From assembly GCA_036346375.1 (NCBI GenBank), contig CM070520.1, positions 45,465,854 to 45,529,853 on the forward strand: a stretch of 64,000 nt of DNA, read 5' to 3'. The stretch's first letter is position 1. Every line of letters begins with the position of its first letter. Below are positions 22,193 through 33,162 of this stretch, piece after piece. The stretch comes from Guadua angustifolia. Its lineage: Eukaryota; Streptophyta; Magnoliopsida; Poales; Poaceae. Below the pieces are notes generated by a model, which worked only from the letters and a program-made list of their open reading frames with translations, searched no databases and was not told where the DNA came from. The position numbers and the translations under genes are program-made.

Positions 22193-23190
22193 AACTTAAC
22201 CAGATTTTGGTGATTTTGGATGTTGTGTGTTAATATAGTACGTAGTCTTTGTACTTGACATCATAAAATCCGTACGTATTGTAATGCCAACAGGTTTAAA
22301 TCTATCTAGATTGACTATATGAAAATTATATCAGTAGATTTCTTGTTAAAAACAATTTTATAATATTATAATTTTATTAGTTCATCTTAATGTATAGTAA
22401 TAAAAAGTAATGGTCAAAATTGCATATCAAAGGCTGTAAAAGGAAAAAACATAAGTAAGAAAGGAATGGAGAAAGTAGTAAATAACCTTGGAAAGCTATA
22501 AATAACGAAAGGAAGGGTATACGAAAGGAAAAAGAGTTGAATGCTATCTAAGAAATTGTAAAAGAACGGAGGGAGTACTGCTTCATTCGTGATACATATA
22601 TATGCTCGTTAAATCCTCACTCCGTGCTTTAATTTGTTCAGACAGCAAAGGCATCTAGTGAGCCACAGTCAGTATGTGCATACAAGGGACCAGAAGATAA
22701 AACCACTGAGGTGACCTCACTCAGCATACGAACTTGCGAAGCTACGTCTACTTGACTATCGATCAGTGCAATTCAGGCTACCTTCGTTGTTCCCTAGGAT
22801 GCCGTCTAGCTCATCTAGATGGATCTAGGTGCTAAGCTTCACCCTCTCTTAAGCCGCCTAGCCTGCTAAGTCGACGATTAGATATTAGGTGTCAGTCTGT
22901 CGTCCGATTAGCACTTTGGTGAACACTGGTTATCTTTGGCTGGAGCTTAGAATCTACTAGTTTTACAACCGCTCAGAATTTTGAATTTGTGATGAAGAAC
23001 AACTCCCACGCACCCTTTTAGAAAAATCAGGATTGAATATTTAAAACCTAGTTTTTCACATGCTTTTTCAGGAGTGGATGTATAAAAAGATTGTTACACC
23101 CGTAGACTAGACCTCAGTTGTATACGTTTGAAACCGGGGGGGGGGGGGGTATGCATCATCTGAGTGTTTTTCATCTTGCAAGGGATCGAA
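22193..23190. other. Unassigned AT-rich DNA
   Basis: I see no gene or bounded element. A run of G (about 10) occurs near 23138-23149. From 23190 the recurrent intron of the gene cluster begins (gaagtaactgttttttctcc). Confidence 0.5.
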
Positions 23191-23927
23191 GAAGTAACTG
23201 TTTTTTCTCCTTGCTTGGGTGTTTTGGGTCCTTGGTGGTCTAGGTGTGTAGCTCTTTGTAGTCGTTTTGTGGTTTGTGGTGCTTGCAGGTGTCAAGCAGG
23301 GGTAGACCTAACAGTGGGTCAAGGGGGCTGGAGCGTATCCTACTGCCAGCTGCACCATGGGTACCCCTAGCACCCTCAGTCAGCAGTTGTGCATTGAGCG
23401 ACGTGCTATTGTGCGAGCCGACGATCGGTAGTGGGGCCAAGGGAGTGGTGGGTGGCGGGCGTGCATCGGCGAGCAGCATGTGGAAAGGGCACCCGGCAAG
23501 CTGGTAAGCACCTCATAAAATTTTATCCTGATCCGCCACTGGGTGTTAGTTTGTTGCCTTTCCTGTTCTCGGTTCTCTTTCATTTTAGGTCGGTGTTTGT
23601 GGTGTCTCTTTTTTTAGGCCAGTATTATAATTATTTTTTTCTTGAAATGAAGAGCAGAGATGTTCTGCCCTTTGTTCGAAGAAAATAAATAAGCTTCGGT
23701 TCTTCGTCATCAACTACCCTTGCTTTTAAAACCGCGAAAGATGTTGAGTGATTGAAACACTTCGTTTAATTGCACATAAGCTGCGGCCCGGGGAGTGGAG
23801 CTCTTCAGCGTCCTGGCATTGCAGCTCCGGTTCCCCTTGGGAGCCAAACAAATTGATGATTTCCTGCCCACTGCACCTAACCAACAGAATGGACCACCTG
23901 ATCACGAAAAGCGCGGAGAAGTACTTC
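23190..23927 (+). pseudogene. Copy D: intron and first half of MSP exon
   Basis: The intron is collinear with copies A, B, C and E and carries a 245-bp hAT fragment (23297-23541) at the exon edge. The MSP part reads LALQLRFPL, LMISCPLHLTNRMD and a shortened ITKSAEKYF, with a deletion after FPL relative to copy A. It is cut at 23927 by an insertion, and its second half resumes at 27560. Confidence 0.75.
23297..23541. mobile_element. hAT-like fragment in copy D
   Basis: The left end is caggggtagacc and the right end gatccgccactg, both variants of the CAGTGGCGGAGCC-type ends seen at 50950-51474. Candidate target repeats gtgtcaag (23289-23296) and ggtgttag (23542-23549) are imperfect. The same left end sits at the same exon position in copy B (36174). 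Confidence 0.65.
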
Positions 23928-24187
23928 CAAGGCATCACATCGCCCTCCGAAATTCAAAATTTCAGTGAAATCTTGTTATTTCAAATAAAATCTAGAATTT
24001 TTTAAACTGGGAAAACCAGGATTTCGGCCAAATTGGCGAAATTTTGCCAAAATTTGTTGAAATCTCGGCAAATTTGAACTAAACGAAAAATAATTCAAAC
24101 AACGTTAGAAAATTTTGAAAATTTTTGTGGATGATCCTCATGCATCACTTTCAGATGATGATCAAGCCTTAGGAAGCTGACAGTGAT

Positions 24188-26681
24188 TGTAACAGACCGT
24201 CCTTTTCAGGAGGTGCGTAAAAATACCTTCACAGCTACCTAGGATTTTAACTGCAGGTAACCAAGTATTCATTGCCAGACATAAAAGCAAACGTGAATAT
24301 TTTATAGATAAAATAAGGGCCTAATGGCCAGAGTTTTACAAAGGGTGTGGCTGGCACTAATTACATTACAAAACACCGACAGGAAAGGTTTGAGCAGATA
24401 GATCAAAACCTTCAAAACCAAATATCATCGCCATCTACAGTCTCCTGGAATTCGTCGCCTTCTTGAAAATCTAAAGGGGGGTAGGAGGCAAGGGTGAGTA
24501 TACAACCGTACTCAACAAACCACACGGAATCTCCGAATATTACATGTAGGGATAAACAAAGGTAGGCACATGTTTTAAGTATTGTGGATGTAAGTTGTTA
24601 AACATTAGCTTTATTTTACATTTGAAACTCAAACCATAAATAAGATCATACCGTGGGGGGGGGGGTTATTTACAAACTTCACATTTGCGACAAGTTCCAT
24701 TTATAAAAGCTACAGGGGCGCAGTTATAGGAATCACCCTAGATTAACTCAGCTTTATTAATCGGAAGCACGACGTATTCGAATACGATTGATATCACTCT
24801 GTAGAGGTGCTCAGCTTTACCCACAAGATATCTTCGGCCGTTAGTGCCACGCGATTAACATGCAACTTAAATGCATGTGGCCGGACCGAGATGATCATAG
24901 CCTTTTGTTGAACTTCCCTTCTTTAGCTCCTATACAGTAGGTTACGAGGATCTACAGTCTCCAGGACCCACTGGCCAAAGCGGGAAACACGATCTGGTCA
25001 TACTGTGGATACCTACTGTTGTGAGAACCGACGAATGGCCACCCCGTTCCCGTTCCACCCCAATTGTTTTGCGGACCATTCTCCTCCCAGAATGGTAGCT
25101 AATTCCTATAGGTATTCCAAACAGAAGTACAATGTACTGAGCTATGTTGGAAAAGGTCAACAAGGCTGACCAGCCCAACTTGTTGTTGAGCGGGAACTGA
25201 AGTTATTTATTTTGCCCAAGACATCGGTCCTTAAATGCCAAAGACTTAGCCAATGACATACCACAAACCATTGGTACCCACTGTACCACCACCATACCAC
25301 ATCCGAGCTTTGTCATCGGTTGGGGGTTGGGCCAGCATTCACCTCCCGTGGTCCGCCCAATGCTGTCCCCCTAACCGTAGCAATTTTTGAAAATCACCCG
25401 AGCCAACTCTCGGAGATTTTAAACAGTTTTATCTAAAGGTGAAATTATATTAACTACTAAACTACGACGGTTCAATATTTTATAGTCTAAGGTTAAAAGG
25501 GATTAGGGCATAGCAACAGGTTTAACATTGGGTTATATCTAATCATGTCATTCGAAACTATCTCCTTTTCTAGTTTTCTAAAATACTAAAAATAATGCAA
25601 GATGAAGATATACATAATACCATAAAGGAACTGGGTTCAACATGTTCAAGGGTGTGGCTTGCCTTGCGGGGTTGAAGGTTCACCTGGAGAGTAGTGGTCG
25701 AGGTCGTGTCGGGTCCCGTACATCTCCTGCTCTGGGATTCGCTCCAAGGATTGCTCCAACGTTGGATCTAGTATGAGAAAATGCAACCAATAAATAAATG
25801 AATAAAAACAAAAAGAAAGAAAAAGGAAACCGGAGAGAAAATGACTGGAATAGGGTTCAGGGGCATTTTGAAAATTTTCCGGACTTGGTTTGGCGGAACG
25901 GAGATCATTTTTGGGCGGGGCCCATGGTTTAGACAGAGAAAGAGGGGGCGGCGAGGCGACGCGATGGCAGTGAGGGAAGAATGGCCGGAGCTAGGGAAGA
26001 AGCGAATGGAACTAGTGGGGGAGAGCTAGGGAGGGCGAAAGAAGTGGGGACAATGAGAGTGCTCACCAAGGGGAGTTCGGTATAGCGAAAAACGGGGCTC
26101 GGGATGATTTAAATAGCTGTGCGAGCGGGGAGAGAGAGCTCGGGCAGGGGCGAGGTTGACAACGCGGGGAAGAGCTTGAGGCGGCCGGGGAGGGCTCGAG
26201 ACACACGCGGCGCGAGGAGGCAGTGGCAGGCGACGACGCGACGGCTGCAGCGGTGGTGGGACGGGTGGCACAGGTAATGATGTACTATAGCACAAGCAGT
26301 GCAAGGCAATCGGGGCGCCGGAGGGGACGGGGGCGAAGCGACAAGGATGGGTTAGGCGAAGGCTACTGGGAGAAGGAAGTCAGGGCCGATCGGACGATCA
26401 GGAGATGGGGGGAGGAGGAAGGGCCATCAGCATGCAAGCAGGCAGTCACAAGGAAAAAAAATGGGCCGGTGCGTGGGGAGAAGGCCCAAGGGGAGGCGGG
26501 CCGCGCGGGAGAAAACGGAAACCGGAAAAGGAAGGCGGGAATGTGAGGGAGTTTGCCAAAAACAGAATGGGCTCAAAAAAAGGGTCCAAATTAATTCGTG
26601 AAAATTCTACAAAAATCCAAATAAATCCAATAAATTCAACTAAATCCCTTTTTGAAATTTTGGGGGTATTTCAGTGCTACA
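24188..26681. mobile_element. 2.5-kb LTR, copy 2 (solo LTR, gypsy-type)
   Basis: It starts TGTAACAGACCG and ends GTGCTACA, and its first kilobase matches the truncated copy at 10269. The 3' part is GC-rich with a TATA-like tttaaatag near 26110. Five-base flanks (gtgat and ttcca) do not match, so it may derive from recombination between elements. Open frames inside are composition-driven and not conserved. Strand was not settled. Confidence 0.6.
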
Positions 26682-26758
26682 TTCCAGTTTGGTCCCTATC
26701 AAATGGTCTCTGAAGGGTATAAATGAGTGTAACCACAATTCTTACCAACAAGGTGAAA

Positions 26759-26836
26759 GTTGATATGGCCGGTTGGTCTAAGGCACTCTAAGGCTTTCAA
26801 TTGAAATGTTGTGGGTTCAAATCCCACCCCCATCAT
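26759..26836 (+). repeat. tRNA-like pol III module (tRNA relic or SINE head)
   Basis: TGGCCGGTTGG at 26766 fits an A box, GGTTCAAATCC at 26814-26824 a perfect B box, and an 8-T run follows at about 26836. The T-arm pairs well (gtggg/cccac). The acceptor stem pairs poorly, so this is not a functional tRNA. It resembles class II (Leu/Ser) tRNAs. Confidence 0.5.
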
Positions 26837-27226
26837 TTTTTTTGGTTCCATTTGCTTCTTGAATATTAGCCTTTAATATGCACTTGCAAATAATGGCTGG
26901 GAAATCAAAAGCTTTGCAGCCATCCATTGGCCAACTTGTACTAGCGGTAGTAGACAATGCTATATATGCCATGCATGCATTCTTGTCGTTTAAATGGATG
27001 GACAAATAAACCATGGGAATCAGAAGAAAAAAATTGAAGAGGTTACAAATTGGATTGTTGAAGACATGACGACGCTGTAATTAAGCGTGTGATTCTATCT
27101 TTTTAAAGCGCGAGATAAGCAAATGGAAGGGTGGAGAGGGAGGGGAAATAGAGAGGCTAGCAAAATGCACTGAGGCACTGAGCAAGCAGAAGTCTAACCC
27201 GGTTCTCCACGGCAAATGCACTGGCA

Positions 27227-27315
27227 AAAAAAAAAAAAAAGCGTGGCGGCTGGATTCGAACCCAGGTGGCCAGGGAGAAGCACAGAAATCTAACAGACTG
27301 GGCTAGGAGGACTTC
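27227..27315 (-). repeat. tRNA-like pol III module, minus strand (SINE?)
   Basis: On the minus strand, TAGCCCAGTCTG (27305-27294) fits an A box and GGTTCGAATCC (27262-27252) is a perfect B box. A T-run terminator follows (poly-A at 27227-27240 on the plus strand). Acceptor pairing is weak, so a SINE head or decayed tRNA is more likely than a tRNA gene. Confidence 0.45.
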
Positions 27316-27559
27316 CCGGTCATTTTATATGCATCCCTCATAAAAGACACTATAATTGTACACAAAAAATTTGGTGCCCAATCAGGTAAAAAAAACACCC
27401 GGTCCAAAATATATGTAATCCAGCCAAAACAACCAAAAGTTCTAAAATTACTGTAGCAATTTAAAATTTTTCTTTATTTTTTAATTTCGTCGGGATTATG
27501 AATCCTAGGGTAACCAAAATATGAGATTTCATCGAAATTTTGCCGAGATTTTGATCCTG

Positions 27560-27676
27560 AGTACTTCTTGGGCCGCTCTATGGCGCTGTGCTTCAAGGTG
27601 CAGGCACACTCTTGCCCTGACAATGTGCAAACAAGCGAACTCACCAGCCAAAAGTTACGAGTTTTTCACCCTCGAC
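27560..27676 (+). pseudogene. Copy D: second half of MSP exon
   Basis: The sequence gagtacttcttgggccgctc and following, with short indels, aligns to copy A from KEYFMGPLYG to DFFTLES. It reads CRHTLALTMCKQANSPAKSYEFFTL in one frame. It is truncated at 27676 by the next element. No WD40 exons follow. Confidence 0.75.
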
Positions 27677-29040
27677 CAGGGTTCAAAATCTCGTCGAAAA
27701 CTGGCGAGATCTTGCCGAGATCTCGCTTACAGGACGGGGCAAGATTTGAAATGCCGGCCGGAGTGAAAATAATTTAAATTGCTACATTATCTCAAAAATC
27801 TTGGAGAGATCTTGGGGTTTTTGACCGATTTTTGCCATTTTTTGACTGGATTTGACCGAAAATTGATCAATAGCCCTTAAAAAAGTCATCTCCTATGAAA
27901 ATTTGATGAAAAACCGCATTTTTAAGATATTTTTTAAAAACTGCAGAAACACTTTCAGATTTTTATAAAATTATACATGATTTATAATGACGTAAAAAAC
28001 TTATGGTAGCATCCTAGGAAGTGTAAGATAGTACTTAAAAATTTTAAAAATAATTTAACTTCATTTGTTACCTTTAAAAAATCAAAAACAGAATGAATAT
28101 AATTGGGACAGTAACCTTGTTAGAATTTTATAAATTTTCTTGAGTTTGATAATGATCCAAAATTTTTATGAAAGCTTAACAATTGACTCAGTACCATTAT
28201 ATAAAATTTTGAAAAAATTTGAACTTTTTTTGTTTGCCTAATCAAATCTATGTATGCATTGAACTTCATTTGTTATATTTCAAAAATCAAAAACAGAAAG
28301 AACATGAATGGTACACTGCACTTGTAAGAATTTTGTAAATTCACTGAAGTGTGATAATGACTCAAAATTTTTATGAGATGTTAATCACTACCTTATAACC
28401 CTTCTGCAAACTTTTAAAAAATTTTAAATATTTTTTATTGCTAAATAAAATCTATGTATTGATCATGAGGCTTTTATGCGGCATAGCACTGTCAGAATTT
28501 TTGGAACTGCTTAAAGCTTTATCATCATATGAAAATTTTATATAAACATTTATGATAAATCAGGACTATACACAAAAATTTTCAAAAATTTCTAACTTGG
28601 TTTGTATCATTTTTCATTTGGTTGAAGTTTGCCGATAAACCTTTTATCAGGACAGTAGCACTTTCATAATTTTTAAAAATTAATGAAGCTTGATCATCAT
28701 ATGAAAATTTTAAGGGAACATTAGTGATGCTTCATAACCATACAAAAAAAATTTCAAAATTTTATAATGTGGTTTGTTTCATTTTTCATTCGGTTCAAAC
28801 TTGCGGATCAGCGTTTTATCAGGACAGTAGCAATATTTGAATTTTTAAAAATTCCACAGATTTTATAATCATCTGAAATTTTTATGAAATCAACATTGAT
28901 GTGTCAGGAACCTTCAAAACAAATTTCAAAAAAATTTAACATCGTTTGAGCTATTTTTTTTTCTAAGTGCAATTTTGCCGAGATCTCCGCAAAACCGACC
29001 GAGATCTCGGAAATCTCGGCGAGATTTCGGTCCAACTCGA
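27677..29040. mobile_element. Non-autonomous element with CAGGGTTCAAAATC end
   Basis: The left end cagggttcaaaatctcg truncates the MSP exon. The right end carries ccgagatttcggtccaactcg, roughly inverted to the left. Left-end sequence resembles the right end of 23928-27559, so both belong to one family. The interior is a diverged tandem array with a period of about 165-190 bp. Right boundary and target repeat are not clear. Confidence 0.5.
27900..28960. repeat. Diverged ~165-190 bp tandem array
   Basis: Successive units share aggacagtagca, followed by aatttttaaaaatt, then atcatcatatgaaaatttta and ttcaaaattt. Clear starts are near 28488, 28645 and 28812. Earlier units (27930-28450) are more diverged. 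Confidence 0.65.
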
Positions 29041-29799
29041 GCTCCAGAACCGGATTTGAATTTCTGTTTTTTGTGATTGGAGAAGAGTTTAATTTTATAA
29101 ATTTATTCGGGAGGCTAGTTAAAAAAGAGATAAACAGGATAGATGAGCACGGTATTCTAGATTTTGTTGCTTGCCAAATAAAAGCATATTCAATCTGTCA
29201 TGCAGATAGAGTCATAAGTCATCTAAAACGTTTTTTTACGCTGATTCCAGCAACAGGCCTGTGGCTGCTCTGCCTTTTGGCACCGAGACGCACAATCCTG
29301 ACCCCATCGACGGAACACGTACAACCCAACCCAAAAAAAAAAACCGACGCACGAAGGGACAGACACGACGCCAAGCCCAGGAGATCGATCCACCAGAAGG
29401 CCTGTTAAGAAGATGACGAAGAAACGCTCTCCTTGTATAGATCCTGTCTATGGTCATTTGCTCAGCCGATTAGATACTAGCTGACTCACGTTGCGCTGCC
29501 TTTCCAACCTGATCGTCATGTCCTTGCAAAGGAGAGATGTCAAGCCACACTCTCTCTCTCTCTCTCTCTCTCTCTATTATCTCTGCATGCATTTAGGGTT
29601 CAAATCTAGTTGTACAAGTAGCAAGTGAAGTCACCAATTGCCAAATTAGGCCTTCAACAAACAACAGCCCACTAAGCCAAATAGTCCAGAAAACAGCTTA
29701 CCACTTAGCGAAGCTTCTTCTTCTTTCAACCACGCCCGAGCATATGGCATTCTCCACTACTATGCTAAAAAAGAGCACAGGTACTAAAGGGGTACATAG
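29041..29799. other. Unassigned DNA with (CT)n tract
   Basis: A plus-strand frame (29073-29280) reads LFGRLVKKEINRIDEHGIL without a recognised match. A CT microsatellite occupies about 29549-29574. Nothing else is identified. Confidence 0.5.
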
Positions 29800-31068
29800 T
29801 GTTAATCTTATAAAAAGAGAAGAGTTCGAATCAAATAAGGAAAGGAGTCCTATTCTGATTTGGTTATTTGAATCTGTTTCTAATTCTTAGAGCTGTAGGT
29901 AAAGGGTATAAATTCTTAGGTAGTCCTGAGGTTTGTAAGCAAGAGAGAAAGAGAGCAAGAAAATAAGAAAAGGTGCTAGTTGTGCCGCATCACCAAAATA
30001 CTTGTGTTCGTGAGTTCTTGTGCTTGATGTTTGCTGTCGTATGTGTGATGATCCGGACTAAAGCTAACAATTGGTATGAGAGCGAGGGTCTAATCTTAGC
30101 GTTGCACTTGCCCTAGGGGACGCCAACATAGTTGTGCCGTGAGGCAGGCTATCATTGCTAAGTGGCGTAGTGCTGAGCGGGATCCAACATCGCATCAAGC
30201 GTGGCTACGGTGGTGCATGCGGCTCCACGAGGAGTAGATGGCAAGGTAGCAAGTCATTGTCTAGTCGCATTTGAGTTATGTTACGGGTAGGAAGAGTCAG
30301 TGAGAATATATGGTGACGAAAGGGTGTATCCCTGATACATGCTATTGATGAGCGTCGTCGATAACTAGCGTGACAAGATGGTATTGGTGGCTATCTGCGT
30401 GTCTCGTCAAAAATATAGTTAAAGCTACACTTTCTCGTGTCAGTTATGTCCACGAGATACTGTGTGTGACCACATGAGTTCTTGTGCGAGTTGTATCCAC
30501 AAGATAAACGTGTGCGAGTTCTTTCGTAGATGTCATGCGCATCAGAAGAGATAATGCTACATGAGAAGATCAAAAGGAAATCGCTGTGTGTGCCAAGAGG
30601 ACTCCAGGACGTTGAGGAGATAAGTTCGTCGTCCTGAGTCAAGTCTGTAAAAGATGAGTCTGAGGCGTTGATGAGATGTGTTCACCATCTTGGGTTGAGT
30701 ACATATTGGGTAAGTCGTAGTTGAGACCGATTGCCTCAACAAGTTAGAGTTGTATTAGAAATTAGAGATAGTTGATATTATAAGATTAAGGGGTGAATAT
30801 TAGACTTAATCTTGTAAAAAGACAAATCAAATTAGGAAATTAGTCCTATTCCAATTTGGTTATTTGAATCCATTTCTGATTCTTATAGCTGTAGGTAAAG
30901 AATATAAATTCTTATGTAGTCCTGAGGTTTGTAAGAAAGAGAGAAAGAAAGCAAGAAAAATAAGAAAAGGTGTTAGTTGTGCCATATTACTAAAATACTT
31001 GTGTTCGTGAGTTTTTATGCTTGACTTTTGCCATCATACGTGTGTGATGATCCGAGCTAAAGCGAACT
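29800..31068 (+). mobile_element. TRIM (short non-autonomous LTR retrotransposon)
   Basis: Two direct repeats of about 270 bp, 29800-30069 and 30798-31068, share a start near TGTTAATCTTATAAAAAG, a TATA-like gtataaattctta and an end near gctaaca. Immediately after the first comes attggtatgagagc (30070-30083). This matches the initiator-Met tRNA primer site TGGTATCAGAGC at all but one base. The 728-bp interior has no protein frame. Flanking 5-mers are catag and cttag. A purine-rich aaggggtgaa precedes the second LTR. Confidence 0.88.
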
Positions 31069-32445
31069 CTTAGAATCCGGCGGTGGAATGGTGGGCTTGA
31101 TTTTTCATTTTTTTTTATTAAATTTTTTTTGCTGATTTGAATGGCATGCCACATGCCACCACATATTTGCAGGTTTCAAATTTTGTTTTATTTTTTTTGC
31201 ACCCCGAAATCACTGAAATTTGTTTATTTTAGAAATTTTGATGTAATTTCGGGGCAAAACAATTGAACAAAAATTTGATCAAAATTTGAAGTTTTGGACA
31301 AAATTCAAATGAACCCACTGAAATGTAACTAGGACAAGTGTATTTTGGGACCCACCGAAAGAACCGAATTTTGACAAAATTTGAAGATACTATGTAAGCC
31401 AAAACTAGGATGGTTTTAAGCTAACGGATTATTTGATTTGGTTTGGAGAGTTGAGATCATGGTTATCAATACCAGTACGTACCAGTCAATATAGCTGATA
31501 TGTACCATTTCAACACCTAAATCGGTATAAAGTAGTCATATATACCATACCGACCTTGATACCGATTATACTGATCTGATACCGATCAATACCGGTCATA
31601 CTAGTTCGATACCAGTCAATACTGGTTTTGATACCGGTCAATACTAGTTATGCCAGTGAAATTGATAATATAGTCTATTGAACTATATAACATATTTGAT
31701 AGTACTACTATGTATATTTGGAGTAATATTATAAGTGAACTTTGATGCACATATAATTAAATATGTGTATACTTATAAATATATATTATTGTACTAAACC
31801 TGAAATGGTACATCAGTATAGACCGACATCGGAATGTACTATTCTAAGAGCCAAACCGGTAAAGTTTTCGGTACAATATTGACAAATTTGGTTGAGATGT
31901 GCACAGTTTGACGGCTTCGCAATTCAGGAATTATTTTCCCGGACTAAAAGAGAATGTCTGGAATCACATGTCTCGAGTAAGTCAATCCTTTCATTATCAA
32001 ATGTACCATCCTACTATGCTCCCGGCCGCACGATTAATTAACCATTTTCTTAGCTTAGTGTGTAAGGAATACTTGGTTTCAACGTTAGGTGTGGAAGGAA
32101 TACTTGGTTGCAACATTAGGTGTGTAAGGAATACTTGGTTGCAGCATTAGTGTGCAAGGAATACTTGGTTGCAACGTTAGCTTAGTGTGTAAGGAATACC
32201 GCGTGTCTGGAGTCAAGATAATAATTTCATTATCAAATGTGCCACCCAGCAAGGGTCGCGCATAATTAATCATTTTTAGCTAAGTGTGTAAATACATTTG
32301 GATGGTCACTTCTTGGGTAGTGGCAGCCGGCCAAGAAAAGAACAGACGGCTACCCGCCCTGCTATGTCATCCCCCCTCCTCCCTTTGAGGCTTTGATGCC
32401 TTCAGAAACGATCCTGCCGCTTAGTTAGTACATCGATCTGGTTCG
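31069..32445. other. Unassigned DNA with TACCGGT-rich block and minisatellite
   Basis: The block 31460-31870 repeats variants of gataccggtcaatac in both orientations and could form hairpins. A 31-bp minisatellite lies at 32061-32205. I see no gene. Confidence 0.55.
32061..32205. repeat. ~31-bp minisatellite, about 5 units
   Basis: Units of the form gtgtaaggaatacttggttgc plus aacattag recur in tandem, with small length changes. The last unit breaks down after gtgtaaggaatacc. Confidence 0.9.
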
Positions 32446-32664
32446 ATGCCTATTGTTTCATATCGTTCCATTGCATTGTGCTCCAAACATAAATTGAACC
32501 TTCACCTAGCTGTATACGTCCTAACATTTGTTTCATGGTTAATTCTCATGTTGGTTATTGCTGATCTTCCCTGGCTGTATATGGTTGCAGCCTATATTTG
32601 TAGGAGCTTTGGAAGGCCACCGAGTGGCAAACCACAAGAAGTAGAACAAGCAGCTGGTAATTTA
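32446..32664 (+). pseudogene. Possible 5' exon region of copy B
   Basis: A plus-strand open frame encodes a hydrophobic stretch (VLTFVSWLILMLVIADL) and continues to a Gly/Pro-containing tail. It is cut by a Tourist MITE at 32665. It directly precedes the kinase exons, so a membrane-proximal 5' exon is conceivable, but I do not recognise it. Confidence 0.25.
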
Positions 32665-33068
32665 GAGCCTATTTGGGGAGCTGCGGCTAGACTGAAAAGC
32701 TGTTTTTGGCTCGTTGGACTGTAAAACAACTATAGCTGACGGCCGTGGCTTTTCTTGTTGTGTTGTTTGGCAAACTGGCTACTACAGCTATAGCTTTTAG
32801 GGCGGAGACTACGAGGCCGGGCCGTGGAGATGGCGAGAAGGCAGCGGCCGACTGGGACAGGTGACGAGGTGGGGCAAGGAGGGAGGCAAAGCGAGCAAGG
32901 TAGGAGGTGGTCGAGCGAAGCCACAGCTGAAAAGCTCCTCTCCAACAGCTGTAGCTTTTGTGGTGCTTTTGCTGTGACTTAGCTTCTCAGCTGCTTTGCA
33001 GCCATGCTGTTTGGGGGGGGGGGGGGGCTTTGACCCAAAGCTGAAGTACAGCCCACCCAAAAAGCCCC
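32665..33068. mobile_element. Tourist/PIF-Harbinger MITE, 404 bp
   Basis: Ends GAGCCTATTTGGGG and the complement of CCCAAAAAGCCCC lie between TTA repeats (32662-32664, 33069-33071). It contains a G run of about 13 near 33015-33027. No transposase is encoded. Confidence 0.8.
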
Positions 33069-33162
33069 TTAGAAGGGAATGATACTCTTCTTTTTTCTGT
33101 AAGAGATTAGCATATGCTTTAATTTGCTTTTGCAGAAAAGTCTTTTGCGAAGTACAACAATT

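Larger units (their letters stand above)
23928..27559. mobile_element. hAT-like element interrupting MSP exon of copy D
   Basis: Flanking repeats agtacttc are identical at 23920-23927 and 27560-27567. The two ends share, in inverted orientation, a block aaaatttc-gtgaaatct (left near 23955, right near 27530). MSP coding sequence stops at the left repeat and resumes at the right one. The interior contains a full-length 2.5-kb LTR (24188-26681) and two tRNA-like pol III modules. No transposase frame is left. Confidence 0.65.

Noticed and set aside
26223..26546. Arg/Gly-rich open frame in the 2.5-kb LTR
   Set aside because: It lies in the GC-rich part of an LTR, overlaps open frames on the other strand, and shows no known motif.
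26759..26836. Functional tRNA-Leu or tRNA-Ser gene
   Set aside because: A and B boxes are good, but the acceptor stem does not pair and the anticodon arm is unclear.
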